Below, piece by piece: positions 15,845 through 25,262 of a stretch of 64,000 bases of DNA (the stretch's first letter is position 1; the number at the start of each line of letters is the position of its first letter). The notes under the pieces are model-generated. The model ran no database searches and had not been told where the DNA came from. It saw only the letters and a program-made list of their open reading frames with translations. This DNA is from Arenibacter sp. F26102 (lineage in GTDB: Bacteria > Bacteroidota > Bacteroidia > Flavobacteriales > Flavobacteriaceae): the NCBI RefSeq assembly GCF_023015865.1, contig NZ_JALKBC010000005.1:310001-374000 (forward strand). Reading direction: 5' to 3'. A program made the translations under genes and the position numbers.

Positions 15845-15878
15845 AGCCTTGGATTGTAAAGATCCAAGGCTTTTTTTT
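15845..15878 (+). terminator. Intrinsic terminator of the CHRD gene
   Basis: 10-bp perfect stem AGCCTTGGAT / ATCCAAGGCT with a 7-base loop and eight T residues after it. Confidence 0.9.
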
Positions 15879-16025
15879 ATGGTCCAGTAGTACTAGATAT
15901 GTTATATGGTAATTAAATGTTAATCAACACTTTAAGTGTATCTAGTGTTGTTTGTAAATCTTGGAAGTCCACTCTTAGCCTTTATTTTTGATACCTTTTT
16001 ATAGAACCAGTTTTTATAAACATAA

Positions 16026-16057
16026 AAAAGCTCCGAATATAATAATTCAGAGCTTTT
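16026..16057 (-). terminator. Terminator of the 116-residue gene
   Basis: 13-position stem AAAAGCTCCGAAT / ATTCAGAGCTTTT with one mismatch; on the minus strand it is followed by six T. The rest of 15818-16135 shows nothing else. Confidence 0.75.
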
Positions 16058-16135
16058 CTATCCTAATATTTCCATGATTACATTTCGCCCCTTTGTATGC
16101 TTAATGTGTATAATCGCGAAAAAATTAGGAATCCT

Positions 16136-16486
16136 TTAATATCGCAGTAGGTTACAATATTCCTCAACTGAATTCTGTAATTCAAGATAAGAACGTACCT
16201 GCGCCATTGTTTTTTCAAAGAGTTCAATCTTTAAATCTTTTTCCCTCTTTAGGGCCTTGATCAATTCTGCATTCGTATTTTTCAAGGATTCCAAAGTCTG
16301 TCTCAGGGTTTCAGATTTAATAAATAATGTATATGTATTGGGCTCATATACATAGGAGGTCATTTTTTTTTCCAATTGCTGCAAATCATTATTAGTTCTT
16401 TCCAACTTAAGGATGCATCCGCTATTGGAGGGTCTGTTAATTAAATTTTTACTGATTTTTCGGATTTTATCCACAGTTGTTTCCAT
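16136..16486 (-). CDS. Hypothetical coiled-coil protein
   Basis: 116 residues, no signal peptide, no membrane segment. The body from about residue 28 is strongly helical with heptad-like spacing (ERTNNDLQQLEKKM, SETLRQTLESLKNTNAELIKALKREKDL, VRSYLELQNSVEEY). I do not recognise a family. It is a single gene with its own terminator, flanked by lipoprotein genes on both sides. The initial ATG at 16486 is the only reasonable start. Confidence 0.6.
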   Translation of the reverse strand: METTVDKIRKISKNLINRPSNSGCILKLERTNNDLQQLEKKMTSYVYEPNTYTLFIKSETLRQTLESLKNTNAELIKALKREKDLKIELFEKTMAQVRSYLELQNSVEEYCNLLRY

Positions 16487-16863
16487 ATGACAAGATTTTT
16501 AGGGTTATCGAGGGGAACCAGTTTTTGTTTTACTCTTATAATCAACATTTATTTTTTGCAAGAAATAAGATACAAAAAAAATACCAATTTAATTTAGGTG
16601 AAGCCCTCATTAACACTAGTTTAAACGAAAATTAACACCTTCGAAATATCGACGTAGTTGGTAATTTCCTCGATAAAAGGTAGATAATCTTCGGAAAGCT
16701 TGGTTTTTATTAGCTTCCTACTGTTGTCAGAATTGTTTCCTTCCCTTCCACTCCCCTCTTGCTACCAACCATTAATTTAACAGTCAACAGGTTGGATTAG
16801 GGGCAAAAAGAAACCCCGATGGATTTCATCGGGGTTAAATAATATCGTTATTATTAGTTGTAA
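16487..16863. other. 377-bp gene-free stretch
   Basis: Besides the terminator at 16812-16836 nothing recognisable was seen. Confidence 0.5.
16812..16836 (-). terminator. Terminator of the 260-residue lipoprotein gene
   Basis: 10-bp perfect stem AACCCCGATG / CATCGGGGTT with a GATTT loop; T-rich on the minus side, 28 bp after the stop codon. Confidence 0.85.
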
Positions 16864-17646
16864 CTACCAGCTTACTTCCTCAGTGTCGCCATTAGGGTAA
16901 GTTACTGTTCCTTTTTGGTCACAAGTACCGGCTCCAAAATCCAAGGAAGCTGTCATTCTATCAACCTCCAACTGCATTACGCCAGATGTTATAAAGGCGC
17001 AACCCAAATTCCATGATAATGGTTCGGTCACTGTAAATTCATAGGTAGTACCGTTCACCGTTATATCCCAATCTCCCGTACAGGTAGCATCGGCGCCTTC
17101 GGCATTAATGTTCTCAAGATACCAGGTAAGTATTTTATTTCCTTTCCATATTACAATATCTCCATTGGCGTCCTCAAAGGTAGCATCGGTAACTATTGTA
17201 AAAGCTGGACTGTTGGAAACTGAAAAATCGAAGGAAAAAGTCTTGGTACCATTTAGTATGTGGTCGTTAAAGGTAAAATCGGTAAAAGTGACCTCAAAAC
17301 TACCTTTTGTACCATCGGTACTTCCATTATTTCCGGTAAGGACAATAGTTCCGCTTATAATTTTACCGTGAATATTACATTGTTCATAGGTTACCGAAAT
17401 ACTTTCTTCAGTAAATGTAATCGCTGCACAGGCAGTCTCGGTTTTGTTACTTTTTCCAGCTTTATCGTTGATGAGTAACTCTGAAACAAGCTCGTCCAGT
17501 CCTTCCGAAATGGAATTGACCTCCATTTGGGATTTAACTTGTTCGCTCGTTAAACTTTCATTATTCAATTCGTTCATAGCATCATTGCTACAACCCATAA
17601 AGAATAATACTCCAAAACTTAAAATTAAATAGTTTGCTGTTTTCAT
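16864..17646 (-). CDS. Hypothetical lipoprotein
   Basis: 260 residues, lipobox FFMGC (Cys19) then an acidic Asn/Ser-rich linker. The remainder is predicted beta-rich with paired Cys (ETACAAITF, YEQCNIHG, ADATCTGDWDITVNG, LGCAFITSG, GAGTCDQKGTVTYPNGDTEEV). The last element, ending in a (G)TVTYPNGD turn, recalls Bacteroidota surface lipoproteins of unknown role. No close neighbour suggests a pathway; it is monocistronic with its own terminator. Confidence 0.7.
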   Translation of the reverse strand: MKTANYLILSFGVLFFMGCSNDAMNELNNESLTSEQVKSQMEVNSISEGLDELVSELLINDKAGKSNKTETACAAITFTEESISVTYEQCNIHGKIISGTIVLTGNNGSTDGTKGSFEVTFTDFTFNDHILNGTKTFSFDFSVSNSPAFTIVTDATFEDANGDIVIWKGNKILTWYLENINAEGADATCTGDWDITVNGTTYEFTVTEPLSWNLGCAFITSGVMQLEVDRMTASLDFGAGTCDQKGTVTYPNGDTEEVSW

Positions 17647-17852
17647 AGGATAAAGGGGTTTATACCATAATAATAGGGCGCTAAATTAAGCCCTTATATA
17701 ATATTATGTTAAAAAAAACGAAAATATTCGACCTATAGTATGTTTTATTAAGAAATATCTTACAATAATTGCGATTTTGACAGGGATTTTACCCCTGTTT
17801 TTAAGGTCTATACCCTTAAATTCAACTATAATTAGCTATCAATTCAATAGAA

Positions 17853-18941
17853 TTAATCCAATTTTATACTAAAATTATTGAATTCATCCTTTTGATAGGC
17901 CATTTTTTGTGTTGAAGGCGAGATAGCAAAATAAGGTGAAAAAGTGGTTGTGATAACGGTCTTGCCATCGGGTAAAAACTCCATGATGCGAAGCCAACCA
18001 TCTCCCCCATTTCCATTCCAACCTCCACCCATGGCTTGTGCATTAAAAGTAATCTGATTCACTTTTTTGCCGGCGGCATTCCTATCTATTTTAAATGCGG
18101 TATGCTCTTTAAAATTGTCAGGGGAGCCAATATGGCCCGAAAATACCATTTCTACATTTTGGGATGGTGCCACTAATTTTTCCCAAATGTCCTTACCATA
18201 ATTGGCATCTATTATCGGGTAGTTTTCCTTTTCCTTATGTTTGTTTTCGGCATTTAAATAGGAATGGGTAAGCAAGACCACGGTATGGTCCTTGTTTATT
18301 TCTTTGGAAATCTCGCTATTGGCCCATTGCAAAATCGTATCCCTTGGCGCAAATTCCAGATTCAGGAACAAAAATTTCCGTTTCTGGGGAGAAATAAATT
18401 CATATGTGGCATTCTCTACAGACGGCAAACCATCTATATTTTTTCCAGCCGCCCGTAACGTCTTTGCATTTAATAGGTTCCTATGCACAGGGAAATATTG
18501 ATTGTAATTCGAATTTCGGTTTTCGATATTATTATAGCCAAAATCGTGGTTACCGGCCGCTAAAATATAAGGTACCTTTCCATCCAAACGTTCAAAGGCA
18601 TGTGATACTGCCCTCCACTGATCCCGACTGGGCATATTGCCGTTTATTTTATCGGATACTAAAAGTTCGTTCTGTTCTACTAAATCCCCAGTACACAAAA
18701 CCATTTTTATGTTTAGAGCATCAATATTTTCACTGATCCAGGCCGTCATGGTTTCCAAGGTGCCCTGATTTCTCTCGAATTTCACATAGGTCTGGGTGTC
18801 GGGGACCAAAATAATGGACCAGGAATCCGGATTGGTCAATTTTGGAGGTGTATAGTTTTCTTGTGCATGTAAAGTAGTGAAAACCGTCAATACGGAAACA
18901 AGAATAAGATAGTACTTACGACAGTGGTTCATTATGGTCAA
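17853..18941 (-). CDS. Secreted calcineurin-like metallophosphoesterase
   Basis: 362 residues. Signal peptide to about LHAQ (residue 26). Metallophosphoesterase motifs in order: ILVPDTQTY, VLCTGDLVEQN, YILAAGNHDFGY (GNHD), VLLTHSY and FSGHIGSPD. These give the two-metal site of the calcineurin-like phosphoesterase fold. Substrate unknown; extracytoplasmic location suggests phosphate-ester scavenging. Two in-frame ATGs lie at the start (residues 1 and 4), either is possible. It is transcribed away from recQ, 123 bp apart from its start. Confidence 0.88.
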   Translation of the reverse strand: MTIMNHCRKYYLILVSVLTVFTTLHAQENYTPPKLTNPDSWSIILVPDTQTYVKFERNQGTLETMTAWISENIDALNIKMVLCTGDLVEQNELLVSDKINGNMPSRDQWRAVSHAFERLDGKVPYILAAGNHDFGYNNIENRNSNYNQYFPVHRNLLNAKTLRAAGKNIDGLPSVENATYEFISPQKRKFLFLNLEFAPRDTILQWANSEISKEINKDHTVVLLTHSYLNAENKHKEKENYPIIDANYGKDIWEKLVAPSQNVEMVFSGHIGSPDNFKEHTAFKIDRNAAGKKVNQITFNAQAMGGGWNGNGGDGWLRIMEFLPDGKTVITTTFSPYFAISPSTQKMAYQKDEFNNFSIKLD

Positions 18942-19103
18942 TTATTAAGGTTTGCAATGGATAAATTTAACATTTTAAAGATAAGACCAAGCAGGGAATC
19001 AGCCACTAATTAGATTTATTTTTAAGGATTTTAACGTCAATAAAGTTGTTATGGCACTTCAATTATGATTAATTTCGGCCACTCAACAATTTTACCGATA
19101 TCC

Positions 19104-21221
19104 ATGCCCGATTTCCAGAACGAATTATATCCCCATCTTAAAAAGTACTTTGGTTTTGATAGCTTTAGAGATCAACAGGAGGAGATCGTTACTTCGGTCT
19201 TAAAAAAGAAGGATTGTTTGGTGATCATGCCCACTGGTGGAGGGAAATCAATATGTTTTCAATTACCCTCCCTTTTGTTAAAGGGTACTACTTTGGTAAT
19301 TTCGCCTTTGATTGCCCTTATGAAGGATCAAGTGGACGGACTTAAGGCCAACGGTATTCCAGCGGCCTTTTTCAATAGCAGTCAGTCCGCCGAAGAACAA
19401 CATAAAATACTGGACAGAACACATAAGGGAGAGTTGAAATTACTCTATGTAGCCCCGGAAAGTTTGCAAGGCCTCTCCCCTATTTTAAAGGAAGAATTTA
19501 TAAGTTGTGTGGCCGTTGACGAAGCCCATTGTATTTCTTCTTGGGGGCACGATTTTAGACCCTCATATCAACAATTGGGATTTCTAAAAAGTACCCTTCC
19601 CCTCACCCCTATTATTGCTTTAACGGCTACAGCGGACAAGGCCACTCGGGAGGATATAATGGCACAGTTGAAGATTACTAGGGCAAAACAGTTTTTGGCC
19701 TCCTTCGATAGGAAAAATATTGCCTTGGAAGTACGTGCAGCCCACGATAGGGTGTCCCAGATACTTCAATTTATAAAGCAAAGGCCCAATGAATCGGGTA
19801 TTATTTATTGCTTGAGTAGAAAATCTACAGAGACTTTGGTGGCAAAATTTTTGGACAATGGCATAAAAGCAGCAGCCTACCATGCCGGTTTGGATTTTGA
19901 GAGTCGTAACAAAGTACAGGAAGAATTTATTTTCGACAAAACCCAAATTGTATGTGCTACCATTGCCTTTGGAATGGGAATAGACAAATCCAATGTGCGC
20001 TGGGTTATTCATTATAATATGCCCAAAAATATAGAGGGTTACTATCAGGAAATAGGTCGTTCCGGTAGGGACGGATTACCCGCCCAAGCACTTCTGTTCC
20101 ATAGTTATGGCGATGTAATCCAGCTTCAACGATTTGCTTCCGGAGCAACAAATGAGGAAGTACAGTTGGCCAAATTGGATCGAATGAAGCAGTTTTCTGA
20201 GGCATCCACCTGTAGAAGAAAGATCTTATTGAGTTATTTTGGGGAATTTTTGGGGGAGGATTGTGGAAATTGTGATGTATGTAAAAATCCGCCGCAGTTT
20301 TTTGATGGGACCATTATTGCCCAAAAGATATTATCCACAATAGCTCGATTAAAGGAGTCGGAAGCAACGGGAATTGTAATTGATGTTTTGAGGGGAGCCC
20401 AAAATGCTGCTGTTTTGGACAAAAATTATCAGGAAATAAAAACCTATGGCATAGGTAAGGATATATCGTGGAACGATTGGCAACATTACGCTATTCAACT
20501 TATAAATCAGGGTTTCTGTGAGATAGCCTTTCATAAGAACAATGTTTTGCAGCTTACCCCCTATTCCAAAGACGTTCTATTTGGAAAAACAAGGGTATTG
20601 TTGAGTAAACCATTGAAGAAGGAAGAAAGGGTGGCTTTGGAAAAAGAACAAAAAACCAAAAAAGTTGCCAAAAACTCTCTATTTGAACGCTTACGATTAT
20701 TAAGGTTTCAGATTTCTTTGGAGGAAAATATCCCCGCCTATTTGGTTTTCAACGATGCTACCCTGAAGGAAATGGAAGCCGAACGGCCAACCAGTGAGGA
20801 GGAACTAATGCAAATAAATGGAGTTGGCCAGCGAAAGTTGGAAGTTTACGGGGAAGAATTTATACAAGAGATAAAGGCCTTTCTAGCAGAAAAAAAGGTA
20901 AAGAAAAAAAAGAAGTCGCACACCTATCAGGACACCTTTGAGCTTTATAAAGAAGGTAAGAGCATTGAGGAGATAGCCCAAATAAGAAAACTAAAACCCA
21001 CTACTATTTTTTCACATCTGGCAAAACTTTATACCGATGGCAAGGATGTGGCTATCTATGAGTTTGTTGATAAGAAAACGATCGGACTGGTTGCCCAAGC
21101 CAAAAAGGAACTCAAAGACCCGGAAGCTTTAAAACCTTATTATGAGTATTTTGAAGAGAAATTGGAATATTCTACCATTAGACTTGCACTTAGTGTTATT
21201 GAAAAAGAAAGGATTTTGTAA
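19104..21221 (+). CDS. recQ: ATP-dependent DNA helicase RecQ
   Basis: 705 residues from the ATG at 19104; an ATG at 19065 would add 13 non-conserved residues. Motif I MPTGGGKSICFQLP, DEAH box VDEAHCISSWGHDFRPSY, motif VI EIGRSGRDG, zinc-binding Cys set (CRRKILLSYF, CGNCDVC), RQC winged helix, an HRDC domain (PTSEEELMQINGVGQRKLEVYG) and a C-terminal helix-turn-helix of the helicase-associated type (SIEEIAQIRKLKPTTIFSHL). It unwinds 3'-5' in recombination repair and fork restart. It stands alone between divergent and convergent neighbours. Confidence 0.96.
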   Translation: MPDFQNELYPHLKKYFGFDSFRDQQEEIVTSVLKKKDCLVIMPTGGGKSICFQLPSLLLKGTTLVISPLIALMKDQVDGLKANGIPAAFFNSSQSAEEQHKILDRTHKGELKLLYVAPESLQGLSPILKEEFISCVAVDEAHCISSWGHDFRPSYQQLGFLKSTLPLTPIIALTATADKATREDIMAQLKITRAKQFLASFDRKNIALEVRAAHDRVSQILQFIKQRPNESGIIYCLSRKSTETLVAKFLDNGIKAAAYHAGLDFESRNKVQEEFIFDKTQIVCATIAFGMGIDKSNVRWVIHYNMPKNIEGYYQEIGRSGRDGLPAQALLFHSYGDVIQLQRFASGATNEEVQLAKLDRMKQFSEASTCRRKILLSYFGEFLGEDCGNCDVCKNPPQFFDGTIIAQKILSTIARLKESEATGIVIDVLRGAQNAAVLDKNYQEIKTYGIGKDISWNDWQHYAIQLINQGFCEIAFHKNNVLQLTPYSKDVLFGKTRVLLSKPLKKEERVALEKEQKTKKVAKNSLFERLRLLRFQISLEENIPAYLVFNDATLKEMEAERPTSEEELMQINGVGQRKLEVYGEEFIQEIKAFLAEKKVKKKKKSHTYQDTFELYKEGKSIEEIAQIRKLKPTTIFSHLAKLYTDGKDVAIYEFVDKKTIGLVAQAKKELKDPEALKPYYEYFEEKLEYSTIRLALSVIEKERIL

Positions 21222-21580
21222 ATTAAGTCGAAAGTTCTAACGGAGATTGAGCGTAGTCGAAATCGAAGGAGGGTAATGAGTTGGAAAATTAAATGTTAAA
21301 AGTTTAAGGTTACAAAGTTTAAAAATACAAAAATAAAAGTCATTTCGATCAAGCAAAAGCGAGGAGAAATCGCACTGGTAACTCCTGACTGTAATTAAAA
21401 GTTTAATGTTGTAAAATTGAATGTTGAAAGTACTATCGTCAGTTCCAGTGTAAACCCGGGGGGCATTTTGTATCGAGAACTTTTGGTGGGCATTGAAATC
21501 CGAAAACAAGAACCACACAAAAAAGCTCCTTCCCCTCAGAAGACTTAAGGGAAGGAGCTATTATTTGGTTACAACCTCCA
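21222..21580. other. 359-bp intergenic stretch with typical flavobacterial repeat fragments
   Basis: Contains fragments such as GAGCGTAGTCGAAATC and GTCATTTCGATC...GAGAAATCGC that resemble interspersed repeats common in Flavobacteriaceae, then the terminator at 21525-21558. No gene seen. Confidence 0.5.
21525..21558 (-). terminator. Terminator of the TonB receptor gene
   Basis: 10-bp stem GCTCCTTCCC / GGGAAGGAGC with a 14-base loop and an A/T run (TTTT on the minus side), 23 bp after the stop codon. Confidence 0.75.
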
Positions 21581-23809
21581 TTAAAAACTAACGGATACTT
21601 TGCCCCTGATGAAGAACGGCGTTCCAGGTGTAAAATGGATTTCCTCCACCGCTTCCGCTTCGTTGAACAACCTACTGGTAGTCGCAAATTGGGTCTCGTT
21701 CCATTCCGTGTCAAATAGGTTGTCCACGATGAGTCCAAAACTCCAATTTTTCCAGGAATAATTTAGATTGAAATCGGTTACAAAATACCCCTTGGCAATA
21801 ATGGAATTGTCTTCATTGGCAGGTCTGTCCTTGATAAATCTATAGTTCAATCCCCCCGAGAAGTTCTTAAGTCCTTTAAAGGTAAGTCCACCCGAAGAGG
21901 TCAGGTCCGGCGCCAAGGGAATATAATCCTCGCCACTAGGGTCTTCAGCACTTCTGGCATAGGTGTAATTAACATCGCCATAGGCGTACAACCAGTCCGT
22001 TAGCTGGTACCGCGCTCCAAAGTCAACCCCAAAACGCTTGGTCTTGCCACTGGGTTCCACAATGCCCGCATCTCCAACATATACAAACTCCTGCTCCAAA
22101 AAAAGATGCCACAAGGCCATATTTAATACCAATCGGTTTTTTGGCTTGTAGATAGTACCTATATCCGCCCCGAAGGCCAAAGGCAATATTCTTTCCCCAT
22201 TATTGGCGGTGACCACCCTAGAATCGTTGGAATGAAACCCAATTCCGGTTTTGGCATACAACTGTAAGTCCTGGGACGCCTGGTAAATGGCATTTAGCTT
22301 GGGACTGACCACCAATTTATTTTCACTTTTGTGGTCATAGGTTGTCGTCAATAGATTTTCATAATCGAATTTTAAATAATCCAGACGGACACCAGGATTA
22401 ATATTCCACTTATTTATTTTGTAATTTATATTGAAGAACCCATAGGCATTCAATTCATCAATATTGCCCAAGGCAAGTCTTTCCAAGGTGGTCTTTCTGT
22501 TCATGGTATGGGAAAGCTCTACTTCGTTAGCGTCGTCATATCTAAACCCTAATCCTGTATTGAATCTCAACTGCGAATTATTTTCTAAGTGAAGGGTTTT
22601 ATCATAGCTGGTCTCTCCCCCAATCAGGGTTCTATTTTCCTTTTGCTTTATTTGATCTCCATTAATAGGGTCCTCTAGGAAAAAAGTGAAATTGGAATAC
22701 AGTTCAAAATCATATTTTGAAACAAAGAATTTGGATTTAAGTCTACTGTGCTGATCAAATTGTTTTTCATGATTTAATAAAAGGTTTGTACGACTGGTAT
22801 TGCCCCCTTCGGTATCATCAATGGCGCCGAACCTGCCAATGCTTCCATTGTCGACAGCCCGTTGGGGAATTTGCCCGGAAGCATCCCATTTGCTCTGAAA
22901 ATGTGAGGCGGTCAAATTCACTTCGTTGGCGGCATCGTCCTTATGATTGTACCTTCCCATAATGTTTATTCTATTAAAATTCAGGGGAGATTCAAAAACG
23001 CCATCGGAAATCAAATATTCTGAGGCTAAATAGGCATTATCATCATCGCTTTCCAATAGTTTTAGCATCCCCAAGCCCCTTAAGGTATTGTATTTTCCTA
23101 CCTCCATGCTAACCATATTTTTATCCAATGTCTTTTTGGTAGTCAGGTCCACATAGCCGGCGGTATTAAAATTACCTTTATCGGCATAGTAAGGACCCTT
23201 GCCAAAATCTATATTATCTATGGTTTCCGGAATTATGAAATGCATATCGGCGTAACCTTGGCCATGGGCATGGGATACCATGTTTACTGGTAAACCATCC
23301 ACATTTATAGCGATATCCGTTCCATGGTCTATATCAAATCCCCTTAGAAAAATTTGTTCGGCCTTACCACCACCGGCATGCTGTCCAATAATGAGACCAG
23401 GTACTTTTCTCAGGATTTCCTGGGAAGATTTAACGGGGTCGGATTTAACGTCCACATTTACAAAACTGCTCATGGCATTGATGTTGGATACCAGTACCAC
23501 CTGATCCAAAGAAACCGTGGCCTCCTCCAAAACAATCTGAAGATTGATGTCCAACTGACTTTCCGTTATGGGCAATTCTTGGTTCTTAAATCCAAGACTG
23601 TAAAAATAGATACGATCATTGATAGTGACGTTTGCCAGACTAAAGGCACCCGAATTATTGCTATAGGTATAATTACCGGTATTCTTATTGTACACCCCTA
23701 CTCCACTTAAGGGGGTGTTTTCCTGGTTGGTTATTGTTCCACTTATTGTATGGGCTTGTAAGGCACCGGAAAGTAAAAGAATCAATAAACCAAGGGTATT
23801 TTTAATCAT
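21581..23809 (-). CDS. TonB-dependent outer-membrane receptor, probably for metal
   Basis: 742 residues from the ATG at 23809, which begins a proper signal peptide (KNTLGLLILLLSGALQA); the longer frame has no conserved start. An N-terminal carboxypeptidase-like regulatory domain (HTISGTITNQENTPLSGVGVY) is followed by the plug (ILRKVPGLIIG, EQIFLRGFDIDHGTDIAINVDG, VSHAHGQGYADMHF) and the 22-strand barrel ending FFIRGKVSVSF. The His-rich plug motif SHAHGQGYADMHF, plus the His-rich protein encoded just upstream, points to a metal or metal-complex ligand; which metal is unknown. A terminator closes the unit. Confidence 0.9.
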   Translation of the reverse strand: MIKNTLGLLILLLSGALQAHTISGTITNQENTPLSGVGVYNKNTGNYTYSNNSGAFSLANVTINDRIYFYSLGFKNQELPITESQLDINLQIVLEEATVSLDQVVLVSNINAMSSFVNVDVKSDPVKSSQEILRKVPGLIIGQHAGGGKAEQIFLRGFDIDHGTDIAINVDGLPVNMVSHAHGQGYADMHFIIPETIDNIDFGKGPYYADKGNFNTAGYVDLTTKKTLDKNMVSMEVGKYNTLRGLGMLKLLESDDDNAYLASEYLISDGVFESPLNFNRINIMGRYNHKDDAANEVNLTASHFQSKWDASGQIPQRAVDNGSIGRFGAIDDTEGGNTSRTNLLLNHEKQFDQHSRLKSKFFVSKYDFELYSNFTFFLEDPINGDQIKQKENRTLIGGETSYDKTLHLENNSQLRFNTGLGFRYDDANEVELSHTMNRKTTLERLALGNIDELNAYGFFNINYKINKWNINPGVRLDYLKFDYENLLTTTYDHKSENKLVVSPKLNAIYQASQDLQLYAKTGIGFHSNDSRVVTANNGERILPLAFGADIGTIYKPKNRLVLNMALWHLFLEQEFVYVGDAGIVEPSGKTKRFGVDFGARYQLTDWLYAYGDVNYTYARSAEDPSGEDYIPLAPDLTSSGGLTFKGLKNFSGGLNYRFIKDRPANEDNSIIAKGYFVTDFNLNYSWKNWSFGLIVDNLFDTEWNETQFATTSRLFNEAEAVEEIHFTPGTPFFIRGKVSVSF

Positions 23810-24024
23810 AATATTAATTTTTTGTGCGGATAGCCTTATGCTATCCTTCATATATATATTTGGCATACCTATCCATGGCAGGCCAATGGCCTTGAACGGG
23901 ATAGAGTAGTATGTGTTTTCTTTAAAGTATCTTGAGATTGGACAATAACAATGAAGAAGCAAACCAATTGGATCTATAATTGGATATTGGATTCCTTTCA
24001 AAAGTTATGCTGTTCCAAAAATTA

Positions 24025-24567
24025 CTAAAGGGCTTTTGGAGGAGGTACAATGAGGTGTTTAATTCCTTTGGAAGTGTTTTTCCGTATATTGGAAAAATAG
24101 GTTTTTGCAAATGTCGTTATAGCTCGGAAAGTTCTGTAATTGATAACCACTAGATGCTTGTCCATATCCACGGGTACCTCTATGTTGTCGTTGTCTTGAT
24201 GGGTTGGGGTTGAAGCACTGAATGCCATACTAATAAAATCTATAATTTCATGACTATGGGGCTCAGCATTATGTTGGTGGGGATGGGCATGCGGGGCTAT
24301 ATCGTTTGATTCTGTATGTTCAAGGCTCTCTGTTAAATAGGTTGATGCCCCCACCTTGGCCTTATCTTCATGGGTATGGCCGTAAAAATCCTGGGTATTG
24401 GAGGTAAAGGAGTGATGCCCTGTTCCTTGATCAAGTGAATGCGATAAAAAGTGCATGAGTTCCGTTAACTCCTGCTGCATAGGTGCCATTAGATAGCAAA
24501 TGCCAATAAAGACAGCTAAACTTCTAAACAACCACGGCTTTAAGCCTTTTTCCTTTTTATGGATCAC
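24025..24567 (-). CDS. His-rich membrane-anchored protein upstream of the TonB receptor
   Basis: 180 residues. One hydrophobic segment at about 12-28, then an exported-looking domain with a His cluster: GHHSFTS, YGHTHED, APHAHPHQHNAEPHSHE (about 91-107) and PTHQDND. No conserved family is recognised, but small His-rich proteins of this form are often found with metal-related TonB receptors in Bacteroidota. It lies 215 bp upstream of the receptor start on the same strand, and could deliver, buffer or sense the metal. The His cluster is directly visible; the role is inferred. Confidence 0.75.
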   Translation of the reverse strand: MIHKKEKGLKPWLFRSLAVFIGICYLMAPMQQELTELMHFLSHSLDQGTGHHSFTSNTQDFYGHTHEDKAKVGASTYLTESLEHTESNDIAPHAHPHQHNAEPHSHEIIDFISMAFSASTPTHQDNDNIEVPVDMDKHLVVINYRTFRAITTFAKTYFSNIRKNTSKGIKHLIVPPPKAL

Positions 24568-25100
24568 GGATACCTTTTTAATACTCTACCTACGGAAAAA
24601 TCATGCGATGGGTTTGATTTTCGCGGAAAAATATAAAATTGCAACGTTATAGCTGTTAAAATATCGTGAAACATTCTTTAGATTCTTCTAAGGGATTATC
24701 CAAAGTCAAAGGTTGACTAAGGAGAGTATTTAGAATTTACGTTTTAGTATTTAGAAGTTAGTATTGAGAATTGGGTACAGGGCATTAGGAAAAAAAGAAC
24801 CAAAAACCTGGATGACAGAATCTTAATAGTGTCGAAAGTTGAAAGTTTTGCCGAAAAGAGATATTGGACCTTAGTTTATATGTGTAACGATTAATTTAGG
24901 GAATGATTCTTAATAAGTTGATTTGAAGATTTTTATAGAATAATATTTCAATAATAAAACATTTGGAAATCCTTGTTGAAATAGATTTGGGAAGTGGTAT
25001 AACAGTAAATATTGGGTAAAAAATTTAACATTAAAACAACAATTTAATTCCACCTGCGTTCTATAAAAAAAGTAATTTTATATCACAAAAAAAGAGCGAT
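24568..25100. other. 533-bp stretch without recognisable genes
   Basis: AT-rich; I see no supported gene or terminator. A small frame follows at 25101. Confidence 0.4.
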
Positions 25101-25241
25101 ATGTCATTTTTATCACCACAAATTGAGGCTTTGGCCAAAAGAAAAAAGGAACAATCCCTGATCAAAAAACCAAATTCATGTGGTATTTTTCAGGAATACG
25201 GACATCTGGAAAAGATTCAAAAACCTCTGGATAGGAAATAG
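25101..25241 (+). CDS. Possible 46-residue small protein
   Basis: ATG-to-TAG frame, below the usual length cutoff. The product starts SFLSPQIEALAKRKKEQ and contains NSCGIFQEYGHLEK; it is basic, with no membrane segment. The upstream sequence is AT-rich and could hold a promoter. I know no homologue. A chance frame is a real alternative. Confidence 0.35.
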   Translation: MSFLSPQIEALAKRKKEQSLIKKPNSCGIFQEYGHLEKIQKPLDRK

Positions 25242-25262
25242 TCGCTTTTAAAAGCGTTATTA

